DNA from: Nephrocerus scutellatus
Lineage: Eukaryota; Arthropoda; Insecta; Diptera; Pipunculidae
Direction: 5' to 3'
Length of the DNA stretch: 64,000 nucleotides
NCBI GenBank assembly: GCA_947095585.1
Contig: OX352761.1
Location: forward strand, 86,060,419 to 86,124,418
The notes under the pieces were generated by a model. That model saw only the letters and a list, made by a program, of their open reading frames with translations. It had not been told where the DNA came from and did not search any database. The translations under genes were made by a program, and so were the position numbers. Within the stretch, counting starts at the first letter, position 1. Every line of letters begins with the position of its first letter. Positions 10,391 to 20,860 of this stretch are shown piece by piece.

Positions 10391-10976
10391 TTCTTAATTT
10401 CGAACGTGATAATTTATAAATTGTGTCCGCGTTCATTATTTTTAAATTTTTTTGATATTAGTGTCGATTCTATGGTTTTCGGGGTCGCTGAGTTGAATGG
10501 TGACTATTTCTTAATTTCGAACGTGATAATTTATAAATTGTGTCCGCGTTCATTATTTTTAAATTTTTTTGATATTAGTGTCGATTCTATGGTTTTCGGG
10601 GTCGCTGAGTTGAATGGTGATGGTAAGACAGCGCCAGGGGGATGGTGTCGAAACGGTCGGTGGGGGGGTGACCGATATTAGTGTCGATTCTATCGTTTTC
10701 GGGGTCGCTGAGTTGAATGGTGATGGTAAGACAGCTCTAGCGGAATGGTGTCGATTACAAAGGGGGGGGGGTACCGATATTAGTGTCGATTATATAGTTT
10801 TCGTGGTCGCTGCGGTGAATAGTGATGGTAAGACACCTCTACGGCTAGGGGTTCGATGAAGAGGGGTAGGGGTGTCGATATTACTGTCGATCCCATAGTT
10901 TTCTGGATCGCTGAGATAAATAGTTATAGTAAGACACCTCTTTGCGGATGGGGTCAGGAGGGGACTGTTTGGGGGC
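10391..10976 (+). repeat. 102-117-bp minisatellite in a Helitron 3' region
   Basis: Units begin gatattagtgtcgatt at about 10454, 10571, 10673, 10775, 10877 and 10977, spaced 117, 102, 102, 102 and 100 bp. The first unit is a longer variant duplicated together with its upstream flank (atttcttaatttcgaacgtg at 10391 and 10507). The array is G-rich on + and non-coding. Confidence 0.85.
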
Positions 10977-11025
10977 GATATTAGCGTCAAATTTTACACC
11001 CGTGCAACGCCGGGCACTCAACTAG
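10977..11025 (+). mobile_element. Helitron 3' terminus
   Basis: The sequence cccgtgcaacgccgggcac (hairpin GTGC/GCAC) is followed by tcaactag and then a T at 11026. A short GC-rich hairpin followed by CTAG next to T is the Helitron 3' end signature. A similar end is at 62925-62947. No matching 5' end was found nearby, so the 5' part appears lost. Confidence 0.65.
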
Positions 11026-11265
11026 TTATAAATAAATGATTGTATTTATTATTACAAACCAAACAATTTTTTATAATTAAAAATTATTAAGAAATTTGTA
11101 TACCTTCAAACACAGCTATCCGCAATGAATTACGAAGAAATTTAATTCGCAAAAGAGAGACAAAATTTTCAATACACACATTGACAAAAACATTACTGCG
11201 TCTTGATAAATATAGGTGTCTGTGACACAGCACGTCCGATCGCGACGGCATATAAATGACAACAT

Positions 11266-12125
11266 GGTGCAACAGAAGAAGAATGCAGAAACCATTTAAT
11301 TCAATGTCTCCAGCGACTAAAAGAACATGATCTTCACCTCAACAAAAGTAAATGTTCATTTTTTCAAGCTCATATCGAATATCTGGATCACGTTGGTCAA
11401 TTTAACAAAATTTCAAAATCGGCAGCGAAAATTTAAGCGATTGTCAACATGCCACGTCCAGCAATGTTAGAAGATTTTTAGGTATGTTTACCTACTACTC
11501 AAGATTCTTACCGGATTTATCTACGATCACGTTTCCATTACGTCAACTTCTTCAAAAACAAACTAAATTTTATTGGTCATCAAATTGTGAATCAGCGTTT
11601 CTAAAACTTAAAGACACAATCTCCAGCGATAAGGTTTTAATGCCTTTCGATCCCGAACTACCAGTATTATTAGTATGCGACGCCAGTCCTACGGGCATTG
11701 CAGGGGTGCTCTCGCATATGGTTAATGGTATTGAACATCCTGTCGCATTCGCATTAAGATCGTTAACATCAGCTGAATGGAATTACAGTCAATTAGATCG
11801 AGAAGCTTTAGCGATCATATTCACAATTAATCACTTTTTTATGTACCTTCACGGGAGGAAATTTCAACTTGTCACCGACAATCGTCCTCTAACTCGGATT
11901 TTTCATCAACACAACAAGATGCCTGCAATAACATCATCGAGATTACTGCGTTATGCCGAATTCCTGTCGAGTTTTAACTACGAAATAATCTACAAAAAAG
12001 GATCGGAGCACATTAACGTTGATTGTTTATCTCGTGCAACACAGCTAGTAGAAAAACCGTCTATCAATTTTCGAAATTTCAAACGAATACGTAAATGTGG
12101 AAGTATTGGCACCAGAGACAGCTAA
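11266..12125 (+). pseudogene. mag-like pol: RT end and RNase H
   Basis: The RT palm end and thumb resume with TEEECRNHLIQCLQRLKEHD near 11270, then CSFFQAHIEYLDHVG near 11350. A stop and frame change near 11436-11480 lead to the open frame 11484-12125. This carries MFTYYSRFLPDLSTITFPLR, VLLVCDASPTGIAGVLSH (RNase H first aspartate), FALRSLTSAEWNYSQLDREA (glutamate), FQLVTDNRPLTRIF (aspartate) and the INVDCLSR end motif. The RNase H catalytic residues look intact here. Confidence 0.85.
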
Positions 12126-13307
12126 AGACCCAGATCTTTCTAAAAATTTTGTCAAATTTACCCAACTCCGATGAAAGTGAAGACATTTATACACTCAATA
12201 ACGGCATTATCTTCAAGGATCAACGAGTTTTGATTCCAAAAATACTTCGACCTCAAATTCTTCAAGAACTTCATCATACTCATCCTGGAATTACCAGAAT
12301 GAAACAACTAGCCAGAAGATATTCTTTCTGGAAAGGAATAGATCGTGATATTGAGAGGATGGTAAGGTCGTATGTGTCCAAGTTCAATCAAAACCGGCAA
12401 AAGCCCCACTTAACCAGTTGGAGGAACCAGTTGAAAATGGGAAAGGATACACATCGACAATGCAGGACCCTTCGTCGTTAATTCAAAATCCATATGGGCA
12501 GAAGTGCGAATCATACGAGATGCTCCAGCGACGCAAACATCAATAAATCTTCTCTCCGACATTTTTGCTACTCATGGGATTTCTGTAATAATGGTATCCG
12601 ATAATGCAACCATCTTTATTAGTGATCGATTCAAAATGTATTGCAACAAAAACGGTATTTTTCAAAAACTTATTGCTCCAGGTCATCCTAGAACAAATGG
12701 GTTAGCAGAACGTAGCGTACAAACACTCAAGCGTAAATTGAAAGCGATGTCATCAGAACCAGGAACTCTACACAAGAAAGTCAATGAAATTATGCAACGT
12801 TACCGTGCAACACCACTAAATTCAGGAAAAAGTCCAGCAGAATTATATTTCAACAGACGTATTCGAATCCGGCTTGATGCATTGAAACCACTTATAAAAT
12901 GGAAACCTACAAAACATATTCCAGGGGTGCGTCAAATAAGCGTGAGAGAAAGAGTTCAACTTTTACACATTCGGAACAATACAGTATGGAAGATTGGTAC
13001 TGTTCTACAAAAATTTGGAGAACTTCATTATCTTGTACAACTTGATGATGGCTACACACTAAAACGACATATCGATCAAGTGAAATCTACCAAAGTTTCT
13101 CTCCAGATATTGAAACTACCACGTCTACCTATTCTATTTCGAACCAACAGTTCCTCAAAACCAACCTGAGTCAGAGAGTCAAGAAGCCGAATTGCCGAGT
13201 AGTCAAGAGCCGCATAATGAGCCTCAAGGGAGTCAACAACAAGTAGTTCGTAGATCTGAACGTAAACGCAATAGACCTTCCTACTTAGGAGATAACATTT
13301 CAAATTA
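12095..13307 (+). pseudogene. mag-like pol: integrase
   Basis: Integrase of the LTR element. 12095-12481 carries the N-terminal zinc-binding region (LHHTHPGITRMKQLARRYSF). Its histidines are present, but the cysteine pair is lost (SYVSKFN). A short deletion and frameshift near 12450-12500 trims the first part of the core, but HIDNAGPF remains. 12504-13169 supplies VMVSDNATIF (second aspartate) and NGLAERSVQTLKR (glutamate). The gene ends, after one more frame change near 13130, with RRSERKRNRPSYL at about 13250. A usual-length integrase is recognisable but not open. Confidence 0.82.
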
Positions 13308-13344
13308 AATTACATCTCATTAGCTTCAATTAAGCGTGGGAGAC

Positions 13345-13500
13345 TGTTATGTTCCATCATAATTATATTTACTATGGCAACACTAATGTAAATGCATGTT
13401 GTTGTAGGACACTAGTGATAACTTGACTTTTATTAAAACACTTGAAATAATAACACGCGCTTTTCAATTCTAGAATAAAATACAATTCAAGTTGTAGATA
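13345..13500 (+). repeat. 3' LTR of the mag-like element
   Basis: Matches the 5' LTR at 3735-3889 throughout. It is preceded by the purine tract aagcgtgggagac. The right edge is placed near gttgtagata, uncertain by a few bases. The flanks (ataa before the 5' LTR; ataa at about 13497-13500) give no unambiguous target duplication. Confidence 0.85.
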
Positions 13501-13571
13501 ATACCTAAATCAATCTCTGAATGCTGACCGAATACATGTCACAAAAGAAGACGTGTTTACTAGTCCTCATG

Positions 13572-13790
13572 TGAGCGCCGTGGCTCAGTGGATAAGAGCA
13601 TGTCTTCTAAGTCATGGGGTTCGTGGTTCGAATCCCAGTAACAGCAAAAGTATTTTTCATGGTGTCCTACCTCTCGCGAAAATCTGACAAACGTCCGAGA
13701 GTAATTACTTGTCACGGAAAGCTTCTCAATTCGCCGTTGGGATCCGGCAATAAATTGTAGGTCCCCTCCATTTGTGTGCAAAAATATACA
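13572..13790 (+). repeat. tRNA-derived SINE, copy 1
   Basis: Internal RNA polymerase III boxes are visible. The A-box-like tggctcagtggataagagc is at 13581-13599 and the B box ggttcgaatccca at 13625-13637. The tRNA-like head has a loop (cttctaa) suggesting arginine tRNA ancestry, which is tentative. The body starts aaaagtatttttca and is shared with 21762-21960. It lies just downstream of the mag-like 3' LTR. Confidence 0.7.
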
Positions 13791-13879
13791 TGCTCAACAC
13801 AAATGGTTGCGATAAGCTAGGCACAAAATTATCATAGGATGTGTAAACAGGGCATCCAGTTTTAAAAGCAAAATAAAAA

Positions 13880-14640
13880 TAACCTGCAGGGACACTATCG
13901 GCAAATTCAATATAATGCTCCTCAGCGCAAGTCTCAGCCTAATAAAACTAAGCAAATTCCAAGAGGATATATGGGTACATACAGATACAGTCATCGTATT
14001 AAACGGCATTAGCGGTATCCCTATATCAACCTAAGGTATAATATATTTGATTATAGAATTCGCCGCGGGTAAAAAACTTTAAAATTTATTTCACGTGCCA
14101 AACAATTCCCCTATCATACAGGATGCCATTTTAGGGAAGATTTTTTCAAAAATACTAACGCAATATTAAATTTCAGAGACAATACCCTTACTTACTATTT
14201 TAATGGAAAAATATATACAATAGATTTATTGTACGAACGAACTCCAATATCCATACCAGCAAGAACCGAAAAACTAATTCGTTTTTGACCCATCCATGAT
14301 CGATCAAAAAAGATAAATTTCTCTGAGGAAATCCTACCACAAATTTATACTTCTTCTGCTATCACAGAACCAATAAATGGATTAGTATTCATATCAGTAT
14401 TAAATGCCAATGACAAGGATGTCACCATACAAAACTTGAATTTAGAGTTCGAAGACATATATGATTATCATGTCCATAAAGTGAACTCGTTGACCACAAA
14501 ACCAATGATAGACAAGAGATTAAAAATAATTAAAAATCAACTCCAGTTCATTCATTTAAATAACGAGGAAAAGAGAGCAATATAAGAAATATGCCGTGAA
14601 TACAATCATTTGTTCTTTCTCGAAGGAGACACTCTATCCT
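13880..14640 (+). pseudogene. Gypsy remnant (D): protease and pre-RT linker
   Basis: Second Gypsy-type element, + strand. The protease region reads SLIKLSKFQEDIWVHTDTVI near 13935 and NGISGIPIST near 14005. The linker contains QDAILG near 14125 and YERTPISIPARTEKLIRF near 14235, the conserved IPARTEK box. NGLVFISVLNANDKDVTIQN follows at about 14375, and CREYNHLFFLEGDTLS near 14590 is the segment just before RT. RTE LINE copy B then interrupts it. The RT and RNase H regions are missing. Several stops are present. Confidence 0.7.
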
Positions 14641-16388
14641 CCACGACCGGAATTCATGAATTCATGAATTGCTTGATGTATTGCCGGCCCTCCTGTTTTA
14701 ATCAGCTCCGCTGGGATATTATCAGATCTCACGGCCTTATTATTTTTGAGCCGATTTATAGCTCTACTAACTTCGTCTATGCTTGGTGGCGGCAGCATAG
14801 TGGTCTTCGGTCATTGGTGGAGCCTCCAATTCCTCAGTTAGCTGTGCATTAAGCAACTCATGAAAGTGCTCTTACCATCGTTCTAAGATGCCTCGTTCTA
14901 AGATGATCCGCGATCAGATTACCCCTTTTGTCTTTGCAGTATGTGCAACGTGATTGCGTCATACCGCGGACTCTTTCGTGGAACTTCCGCGCCTGGTGCG
15001 GTACTTGCTTTTTCTACTGTTCTAGTTCACGGACGCGATTTTTCTCCATGTCTGCTTTCTTTCTCCGGTGAACTGTTTTTTCATATCTTCTGAGCTCTTT
15101 ATATTCATTTTCGCATGCCAGCGTGGCTAGCTCACAGTCAGTCGCTAGCTTATATTAGTCGTCGAATCAGTCGTTCCGATCTCTACAACTACTGCCTAAG
15201 ATGAAGTCAGCAGTACAAATGACAGTATTCTTTAGACGTGTCCATTTCTCTTATACGCCCGGCATCTCAGCCCCAGGACTTACTCTCCCTGCATTTAGGG
15301 TCACGAGTCATATCGCTTGACCGTAGTTGTTTCTGGTCTCTTCGTTGCGAAGGACAGCCGTTTTGACTCGAATCTGATTCGCGGATGCTGTCTTTCTTGA
15401 TGACGCAATTTGTGCTCTGAGCAATACACTAACAAGATAGTGGTCCGAGTTGACGTTAGCACCTCGGTACTTTCATACCGTCATCAGTTTCGGATTGTGG
15501 CGGCGGTCTATCAACACATGGTCTATCTGGTTGCGAGTGGCTTCATCAGGAGATACCCAGGTAGCTTTGTGGATATTTTTACACGCAAACCTTGTACTCG
15601 CATCGAGCAAATTATTGCTTGCTGCCATCTCTATGACTCGTTGCCCATTGTCAATAGTGTTATTGTGTAAGCTATGGATGCCAATGTACTGCCTAAATAC
15701 TGGCTCCCTACCTATTTTGGCATTCATATTCCCCGGAATGACTTTACGTCATACATGGAGTTCCCGTTCGACTAATTCAAAAAATTCTTCTTTTTCATTA
15801 CCTGGGGAATCCTCTGTAGGTGCGTGAACGTTTATGAGGCTTCTGTTTTTAAATCTTTTATTTACTCTTTTAAAGCCGATAACGGTGGGTTTCTTTCTTT
15901 TGATGACTAGAAACCCAACCCCGAGCACATGATGTCTTGCATGACAGCTGTAATATATGTCATATTCTGATTTTTGTATGACAGCATTCCCCGTCCACCA
16001 CATCTTCTGAATTGCTGTAATGCCAGCATTATATTTGGACAGGGTATGGGCTAGCTGCTGTGCACCTCGAGCTCTATACAGTGGGCGTACGTTCCATGGG
16101 AAATTCTTAAATCGTTTAGCCGTTTTCGTTGCCACGGACGTCGTCGTTCATCAGTGTATCCGAGCCTGATTTCGGGTTCCGTAATATGGTTTTTCTATTG
16201 GCGAGGCGAGGGCGCCAACCTTACTTTGAAGGGCCCGATCATTTCGCTTTTCCTGTATTGGAGGGAAATTACCAGCGGCTACCACGTGGAGATTTGATCG
16301 CACTTTCACCAGTCAGATATAGTTGCGACCACATTCGTTTCTGAAGCATTCTGTGTTATTCGCCCTACTCTGCTGATGGCTGACCGCC
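14640..16388 (-). mobile_element. RTE-like LINE, copy B, 3'-truncated
   Basis: Antisense RTE-like element, same family as copies A and C. Its 5' end (ggtcagccatcagcagagta on the minus strand, near 16385) matches the start of copy A. It holds a long 5' region, the endonuclease and part of the linker, then stops before RT near 14640 in sequence shared with copy C around 22990. It has replaced or separated the RT part of Gypsy remnant D: protease lies to its left and integrase to its right. Confidence 0.82.
15473..16135 (-). pseudogene. RTE endonuclease (copy B)
   Basis: EEP-type endonuclease that would nick the insertion target. The first open frame, 15749-16135, covers WNVRPLYRARGAQQLA, ITAIQKMWWTGNAV, YDIYYSCHARHHVLGVGFLV and LINVHAPTEDSP. 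In the family the second motif is AIQEMRWTG, so the metal-binding glutamate has become lysine. The second open frame, 15473-15727, carries RFACKNIHKATWVSPDEATR and NQIDHVLIDRRHNP. A frame change joins them. The copy is inactive. Confidence 0.8.
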
Positions 16389-17260
16389 TTTCGAAAGAAT
16401 GCCTCTTGATATAGTGGGACCACTTCCAATGACGGAGAATTTTAGCAAATACATACTCACATTCCAAGATGATCACAAAATTCGTTCAAGCTGTAGCCAT
16501 TCCAAACCAAGAAGCCCAAACTGTGACCGAAGCATTTAGTAAAACTAATCATCTGTACATTTGGAATTCCATAAACCATCCTCACAGATCAAGGATCTAA
16601 TTTTACTAGCGATCTATTTAAAAATGTTTGTAAACTCCTGACAATACAAAAAACCTAAACAAGCCCATACCATCCACAATCGAACGAAGCACTTGAACGA
16701 TCACACAGGACGTTAGGCGATTATTTGAGAAACTACGCAAGTAATGATCAAACAACCTAAGACAAGTATATCAATTATGCAGTGTTTTGCTATAACACTA
16801 CAGAATACGCAAGTACTAACTAGAACTACAGTCCTTATGAAGCAATTTTTGGATTAAAACCATCAATCCCCTCTATTCTAAACAGTAGAACCGAGGTACA
16901 ATTACGATGACTATATCAGCGAGATTAAAACTAAATTACAAACAGGTAAGGAAATCATAAGAAAAAACCAAATAAAGGCTAAGGAAAAGAAAAATTACGA
17001 TGACTATATCAGCGAGATTAAAACTAAATTACAAACAGGTAAGGAAATCATAAGAAAAAACCAAATAAAGGCTAAGGAAAAGTCGAAACAGTACTACGAT
17101 CGAAAATCAAAACAAGTCGAACACAACGTCGGCGACAAAGTGAAGGATACTTCGAAATTGTAGAAATCATATCCCTAGAAAACTCTAAAGTAAGAATAGA
17201 CAGGAAAGACAAAATTATACACAATAACCATACCAAATCACACACAATTAGAAACACAAC
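16389..17260 (+). pseudogene. Gypsy remnant (D): integrase
   Basis: Integrase core of the interrupted Gypsy element. MPLDIVGPLP at about 16402 holds the first catalytic aspartate. KYILTFQDD follows. The second motif appears as LTDQGSNFTSDLF in another frame near 16585. PYHPQSNEALERSHRTLGDY near 16670 holds the glutamate. The C-terminal basic region contains a 93-bp tandem duplication (units 16900-16992 and 16993-17085). Stops and several frame changes are present. No LTR follows before LINE K begins at about 17268. Confidence 0.75.
16900..17085 (+). repeat. 93-bp tandem duplication in integrase
   Basis: The block starting attacgatgactatatcagc occurs twice in direct succession with no obvious differences, so it is a recent local duplication within the integrase C-terminal coding region. 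The period of 93 is a multiple of three. Confidence 0.85.
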
Positions 17261-17274
17261 AAATTTAAATTTTT

Positions 17275-17375
17275 TTTATATACATATATATAGACTCATT
17301 GCCAAGGGATAAGTCCCTGAATGACTTACCTCACGGCAATAAGGTGGGCTATGCCCTTTATTAAAATTAAAATTC
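17275..17375 (-). other. Family K LINE 3' stem-loop
   Basis: On the minus strand attgcc...ggcaat forms an outer stem and taagtc...gactta an inner stem around a cattcagg-type loop (17300-17345). The same fold is present at 62730-62775. LINE RTs of several clades recognise 3' hairpins; the role here is inferred. Confidence 0.6.
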
Positions 17376-17931
17376 GAAGGTATGAGAATTACAACATATC
17401 ACATTCCTCACGTTTGTAGTCGGTTTCAAATTTTTTTCTCAGAATTCTCTGATTCATTGAAAAAGCAATACGAAAAAACGAACACGAAACTAAAACGACG
17501 CGAGTCCAAATACTTTTATCAATGGAAAAACTACAAAAAAACTTGACCAAGAATATATTACAAATTTTATAAATAAAACAAATAACACAAACAATAACAT
17601 ATTTTTTAAAGAAAATTAAATATTAAAATCTTCTAATGACCTCTACTGTCGTCCTTCAGGAAGTTGTTGAAGGCCTGTAGATTAAAAGATTCAGGAAACA
17701 CGGAGTCTACTAACTGATTCCACATCGAAGTTACTCTAGGAGATAAAAGGAGGATTTGAAGTGTTGGTTTCTACATGAGAACGGTTTTAAGGCAAATCTA
17801 TATTGATTAGAATTTGTAGAAAACAATTAAAGCTCCTACATTTCGTCTATGCTCCAAAGAATCAAGGGATGAAGTAATGGTTACATCGTTTATCAAACGG
17901 ATAACTCTATTCTGAATTCCATCAAGATAAA

Positions 17932-19562
17932 TCAAATGCGAGTCCCATCCCGCACATATGAATTAAATTCTAAAATTGGTCTAACATAAGATTTATATAA
18001 TCTTAATAATTCAGAGGGGATGAAGTAGAAGTTACAACGTCTAATGAAGCCCAAGCATTGGCTCGCTCTTTTTGAAAATCCATAAATATGTTCCTTCCAG
18101 GAAAGTTCACTTGAAACTTTCAAACCTAACATCTTAAGTGAAACTGATCTCGCAATAGTGGCACCATTAATTACTGGTGGTACGTAATGTTGAATTGCCT
18201 TTTGAGAAAAAAGACAAGCCTGGAATTTATTTGGGTTAAATTTCAAGAATGACTTGAATGTTCGACAGAATTGCCGAATTCATTAATTCACGCTAACCAA
18301 TCAAGCGAGAATTGCATTCTTTTTGACTAACAAACTCAATGGAAGCCGATAATGTCGTAAAAACAGCAAATGAGTGGATATCACAGGTTGTAGAAGACAA
18401 CAGGTCATTGATATATATTAAGAAAAATGTAGGCGATTTGGATGACCCTTGAGGAACGCCAGCATTGATCCCATGCGAAGATGAGAGAAAACCATTCAAT
18501 ACAACTTTTATTTTGCGGTTCCATAAATAATCCTCAATCCATGTAATGAGAGAGGTGTGTCAGTTGAGCGCACGAATCTTATTAATAAGACAAACATGCC
18601 ATACTCTATCAAAAGCCCTAGAATTATGCAAGGACACAACGCTTGATTCCCCTAGATTTTCAATGCTTCGTTCCCAACAATGAGTAATGCACATCATTAG
18701 TTCACCTAAAGATCGATTTTTTCGAAATCCATACTGTACATCGGATAAAAGAGCATTCGAATCCAGATAGCTCATTAGTTTGAAATTAATGATAGATTCC
18801 ATTACCTTTGAATAAACCGACAACAGAGCAATAGGGCGGTAGTAAGTAGGTGCAGATTTATTACCTTTTTTCGGGACGGGTTGAAAAATAGCTATTTTCC
18901 AAATTGACGGAAAAAAACCTGTCTTCATTGAGAGATGAAACTGTCAGAATTGTTGTTTTTAAATTGTGTTTTATGGATATCACTTGCTGTTTATTCCCTA
19001 GATGGCAGCACTATTAAGTTTATGGTTTATTCAAGTACACATGACAATCTAATAAATCTATCGATCTATCGAAGAGAGCTAAGAACATGTGTTTTTCATT
19101 ACTTTGTCATTAATAATAAATCTTTTGGTTATCAAACATCTGAAATTATTTACCCATAATTCCACATATAAACTACAGAAACAATTTGTTAAGCGGTTTT
19201 GCCAAAGTATGATGACATATTTTCAATAATATGGTGGAATACCGTCGGGTCCAGTTGCTTTATTGGGGTCAAGTTCTTTAGGAATTTTGGAAACAACCCG
19301 TTGACGGAAATATATTGTAGACATACTTACCTGGGCCTACATTCGGAAGAATTGGTGGACTTTGGTTAGATAATGGAAGGGTTGACGCACAAGCAAAATG
19401 CGAAGCTAAGAGATTGGCTTTCTGAATATCGGTTTTATAAGGAATACCATTATGGAATAAAGAAGGAACAGAAGAAGTCTTTTCCGCAAAGTTTATTTTA
19501 ACTAGAGCAGCAAACGACCAAAAGTTTCGACTGTTTGAATCTGAATCTAAAATTTTCCGCAT
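17932..19562 (-). pseudogene. Family K LINE reverse transcriptase
   Basis: Fragments from high to low coordinates. 19278-19562 (KPSYKTDIQKANLLASHFA-type region before RT) comes first. 18560-18928 is next (GFFPSIWKIAIFQPVPKKGN, YRPIALLSVYSKVMESII, VQYGFRKNRSLGELMM). Its motif A reads LHNSRAFDRVWH, where the family has LDISKAFD, so one catalytic aspartate is lost. 18293-18499 has AGVPQGSSKSP and INDLLSS, but the FADD box reads FAVF. 17932-18246 is the post-RT region (SKRASQCLGFIRRCNFYF). Two catalytic losses plus frame breaks mean it is inactive. Confidence 0.82.
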
Positions 19563-19870
19563 GCTATCTCGAATCTTTTGGTCATTTATTATTTAGGATC
19601 TGTTAATTATAGCATTAGCTCTGTTTTTGGCTTTCTAAACTTAACAAGGTTTTACGGATGGGCAAAATGGGCTGTTTTTTTACTCGCGACTGCTGACCTG
19701 CAGTTATCATTAAACCACTTATTCTTACGAATATTGCTTTTCTTAAAGAAGGAAGGAATGAAATTTTTCATTCCTAGCAAAATTGTTGACGTGATCAGTT
19801 GAGATACTTCATCAGCATTATTGTTGGAAAAGCAGGTTGACCAATCAAATTAGCTATAAAATTGGAGCTC

Positions 19871-20575
19871 TCAGTTAGCATTTTTGAAGTGCCAGAGTAT
19901 CCTTTTACGAGTAGGCTCTACAAGGGCTGGGGTTATTGAAAATTTGGCTAATACCAGAGCGTGGTCGGAAAGACCTAATGGAGCAGATATATCAATTGAA
20001 TATTTATCTGGGTTAGAAGTTAGAAATAAATCTAATAGGTGAGGTGATTGACCAGTTGTATCGGGATATCTAGTTGGCTTATCGACGAGTTGTGTGAGAA
20101 GATTGATATTTGAAAATAGTTCTGCTGATTCACCTGTTCGAATATATTCGAATATGTCAACCAAGAATCATTATGGACATTAAAATCTCCCAAGACTACA
20201 AATTCTGATGTTGGTGAGGATTAGTAAATCTTCTCAATAGCTTCCGATAAATAAACAATTCATCATCAGGTGACAAATTAGGACTACGATAAAGGGAACA
20301 AATAAACATTGAATGGTTTGAAATTTTAATTTCAATCCATATGGTATTGAACAGGGGATTACAGTTCGGAACAATAAATTTAGGAACACTAAAACAGATA
20401 TCATATCTAATAAAGAGAACAACCCCTCGATGCGGAATCGACACGAGAACGAGTACCCATTAAAGAAACCTGCGTTTCACATAAACTAAGAACCGCAGGT
20501 TCATTCGCGTGAAGATGCGCTACGATGGAGTTAAAATTACCCTTAAAGCCGCGAATATTAGTGAAATTAATTTCA
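19871..20575 (-). pseudogene. Family K LINE endonuclease
   Basis: EEP endonuclease domain. The start NIRGFKGNFNSIVAHLHANE near 20560 and LSLCETQVSLMG near 20480 carry the asparagine and glutamate of the active site. 20196-20444 contains GVVLFIRYDICF and SLYRSPNLSPDDE (RSP motif region). After a frame break near 20160, 19871-20164 contains LVDKPTRYP, LLDLFLTSNP and LGLSDHALVLAKF, the terminal SDH catalytic motif. All catalytic motifs appear present, but the gene is split over at least two frames. Confidence 0.8.
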
Positions 20576-20577
20576 AA

Positions 20578-20860
20578 ATAAAAAACAACCCATAAAAATT
20601 TAATTTTTCATGTAAATTCTCTAATAGGAGATGGGTATGCTTTTTGAAGAAAATCGGGCTAATTTTTAAAAAATTTACATGGACACCACACGGGTCTCAG
20701 GGCCCGATCACTCCAACAAACTTACAAAAAGTTTTGTCCATTAGTGATACACATGTATTTAAAATTTGAAGAAAATCGAGCTAATTTTTAAAAAATTTAT
20801 ATGGGCACCCCTCGGGCCTAAGGGCCCGTTCACTCCAAAAACTTTATAAAAAATGATCTT
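20578..20860 (+). repeat. R1 modular dispersed repeat
   Basis: Two to three R1 modules. The left edge (aacaacccataaaaatttaa, then catgtaaattctctaatagg) matches 34998-35050. The module body repeats at about 20655 and 20770 (gaagaaaatcgrgctaattt, then atgggcacccctcggg). It sits immediately at the 5' end of LINE K. Confidence 0.75.

Larger units (their letters stand above)
8910..11265 (-). mobile_element. P/THAP-like DNA transposon remnant
   Basis: A minus-strand transposase remnant (9204-10390) lies between inverted copies of one sequence. cacctatatttatcaagac at 8961-8979 and the reverse complement at about 11197-11215 form the core, with similarity extending outward to tatatg and tgttgt. They are plausible terminal inverted repeats. 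The right one ends exactly where the mag-like RT resumes. A Helitron end (10391-11025) has replaced the transposase N-terminus. Family assignment rests on protein motifs only. Confidence 0.5.
3735..13500 (+). mobile_element. mag-like Gypsy LTR retrotransposon, interrupted
   Basis: Two direct terminal repeats of about 155 bp, both starting TGTTATGTTCCATC and looking about 90% identical by eye, bracket a Gypsy-type gag and pol in the + direction. A primer-binding site follows the 5' LTR. A purine tract (aagcgtgggagac) precedes the 3' LTR. The gag signature FKLYRQRFKNYL and the PBS type fit the mag group. About 5.4 kb of foreign DNA (5857-11265) splits the RT exactly in its catalytic box, and pol resumes in register at TEEECRNH near 11270. 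Many frame breaks show an old, dead copy. Confidence 0.85.
17268..20577 (-). mobile_element. Jockey-like LINE (family K), near full length, dead
   Basis: Antisense LINE of about 3.3 kb. The 3' end (minus strand) is an A-run at about 17275 next to a hairpin also found at 62718-62805. Domain order on the minus strand is endonuclease 20575-19870, linker 19560-19270, RT 18930-18290 and C-terminal region 18246-17932. The start lies close to NIRGFKGNF near 20560, with little 5' sequence before R1 repeat begins. Catalytic boxes of RT are mutated. It is related to but distinct from family J. Confidence 0.85.

Noticed and set aside
13572..13645. Functional tRNA gene (arginine type)
   Set aside because: The boxes are good, but the acceptor and anticodon stems do not pair cleanly, and the sequence continues into a body shared with 21762-21960. 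A SINE explains it better.
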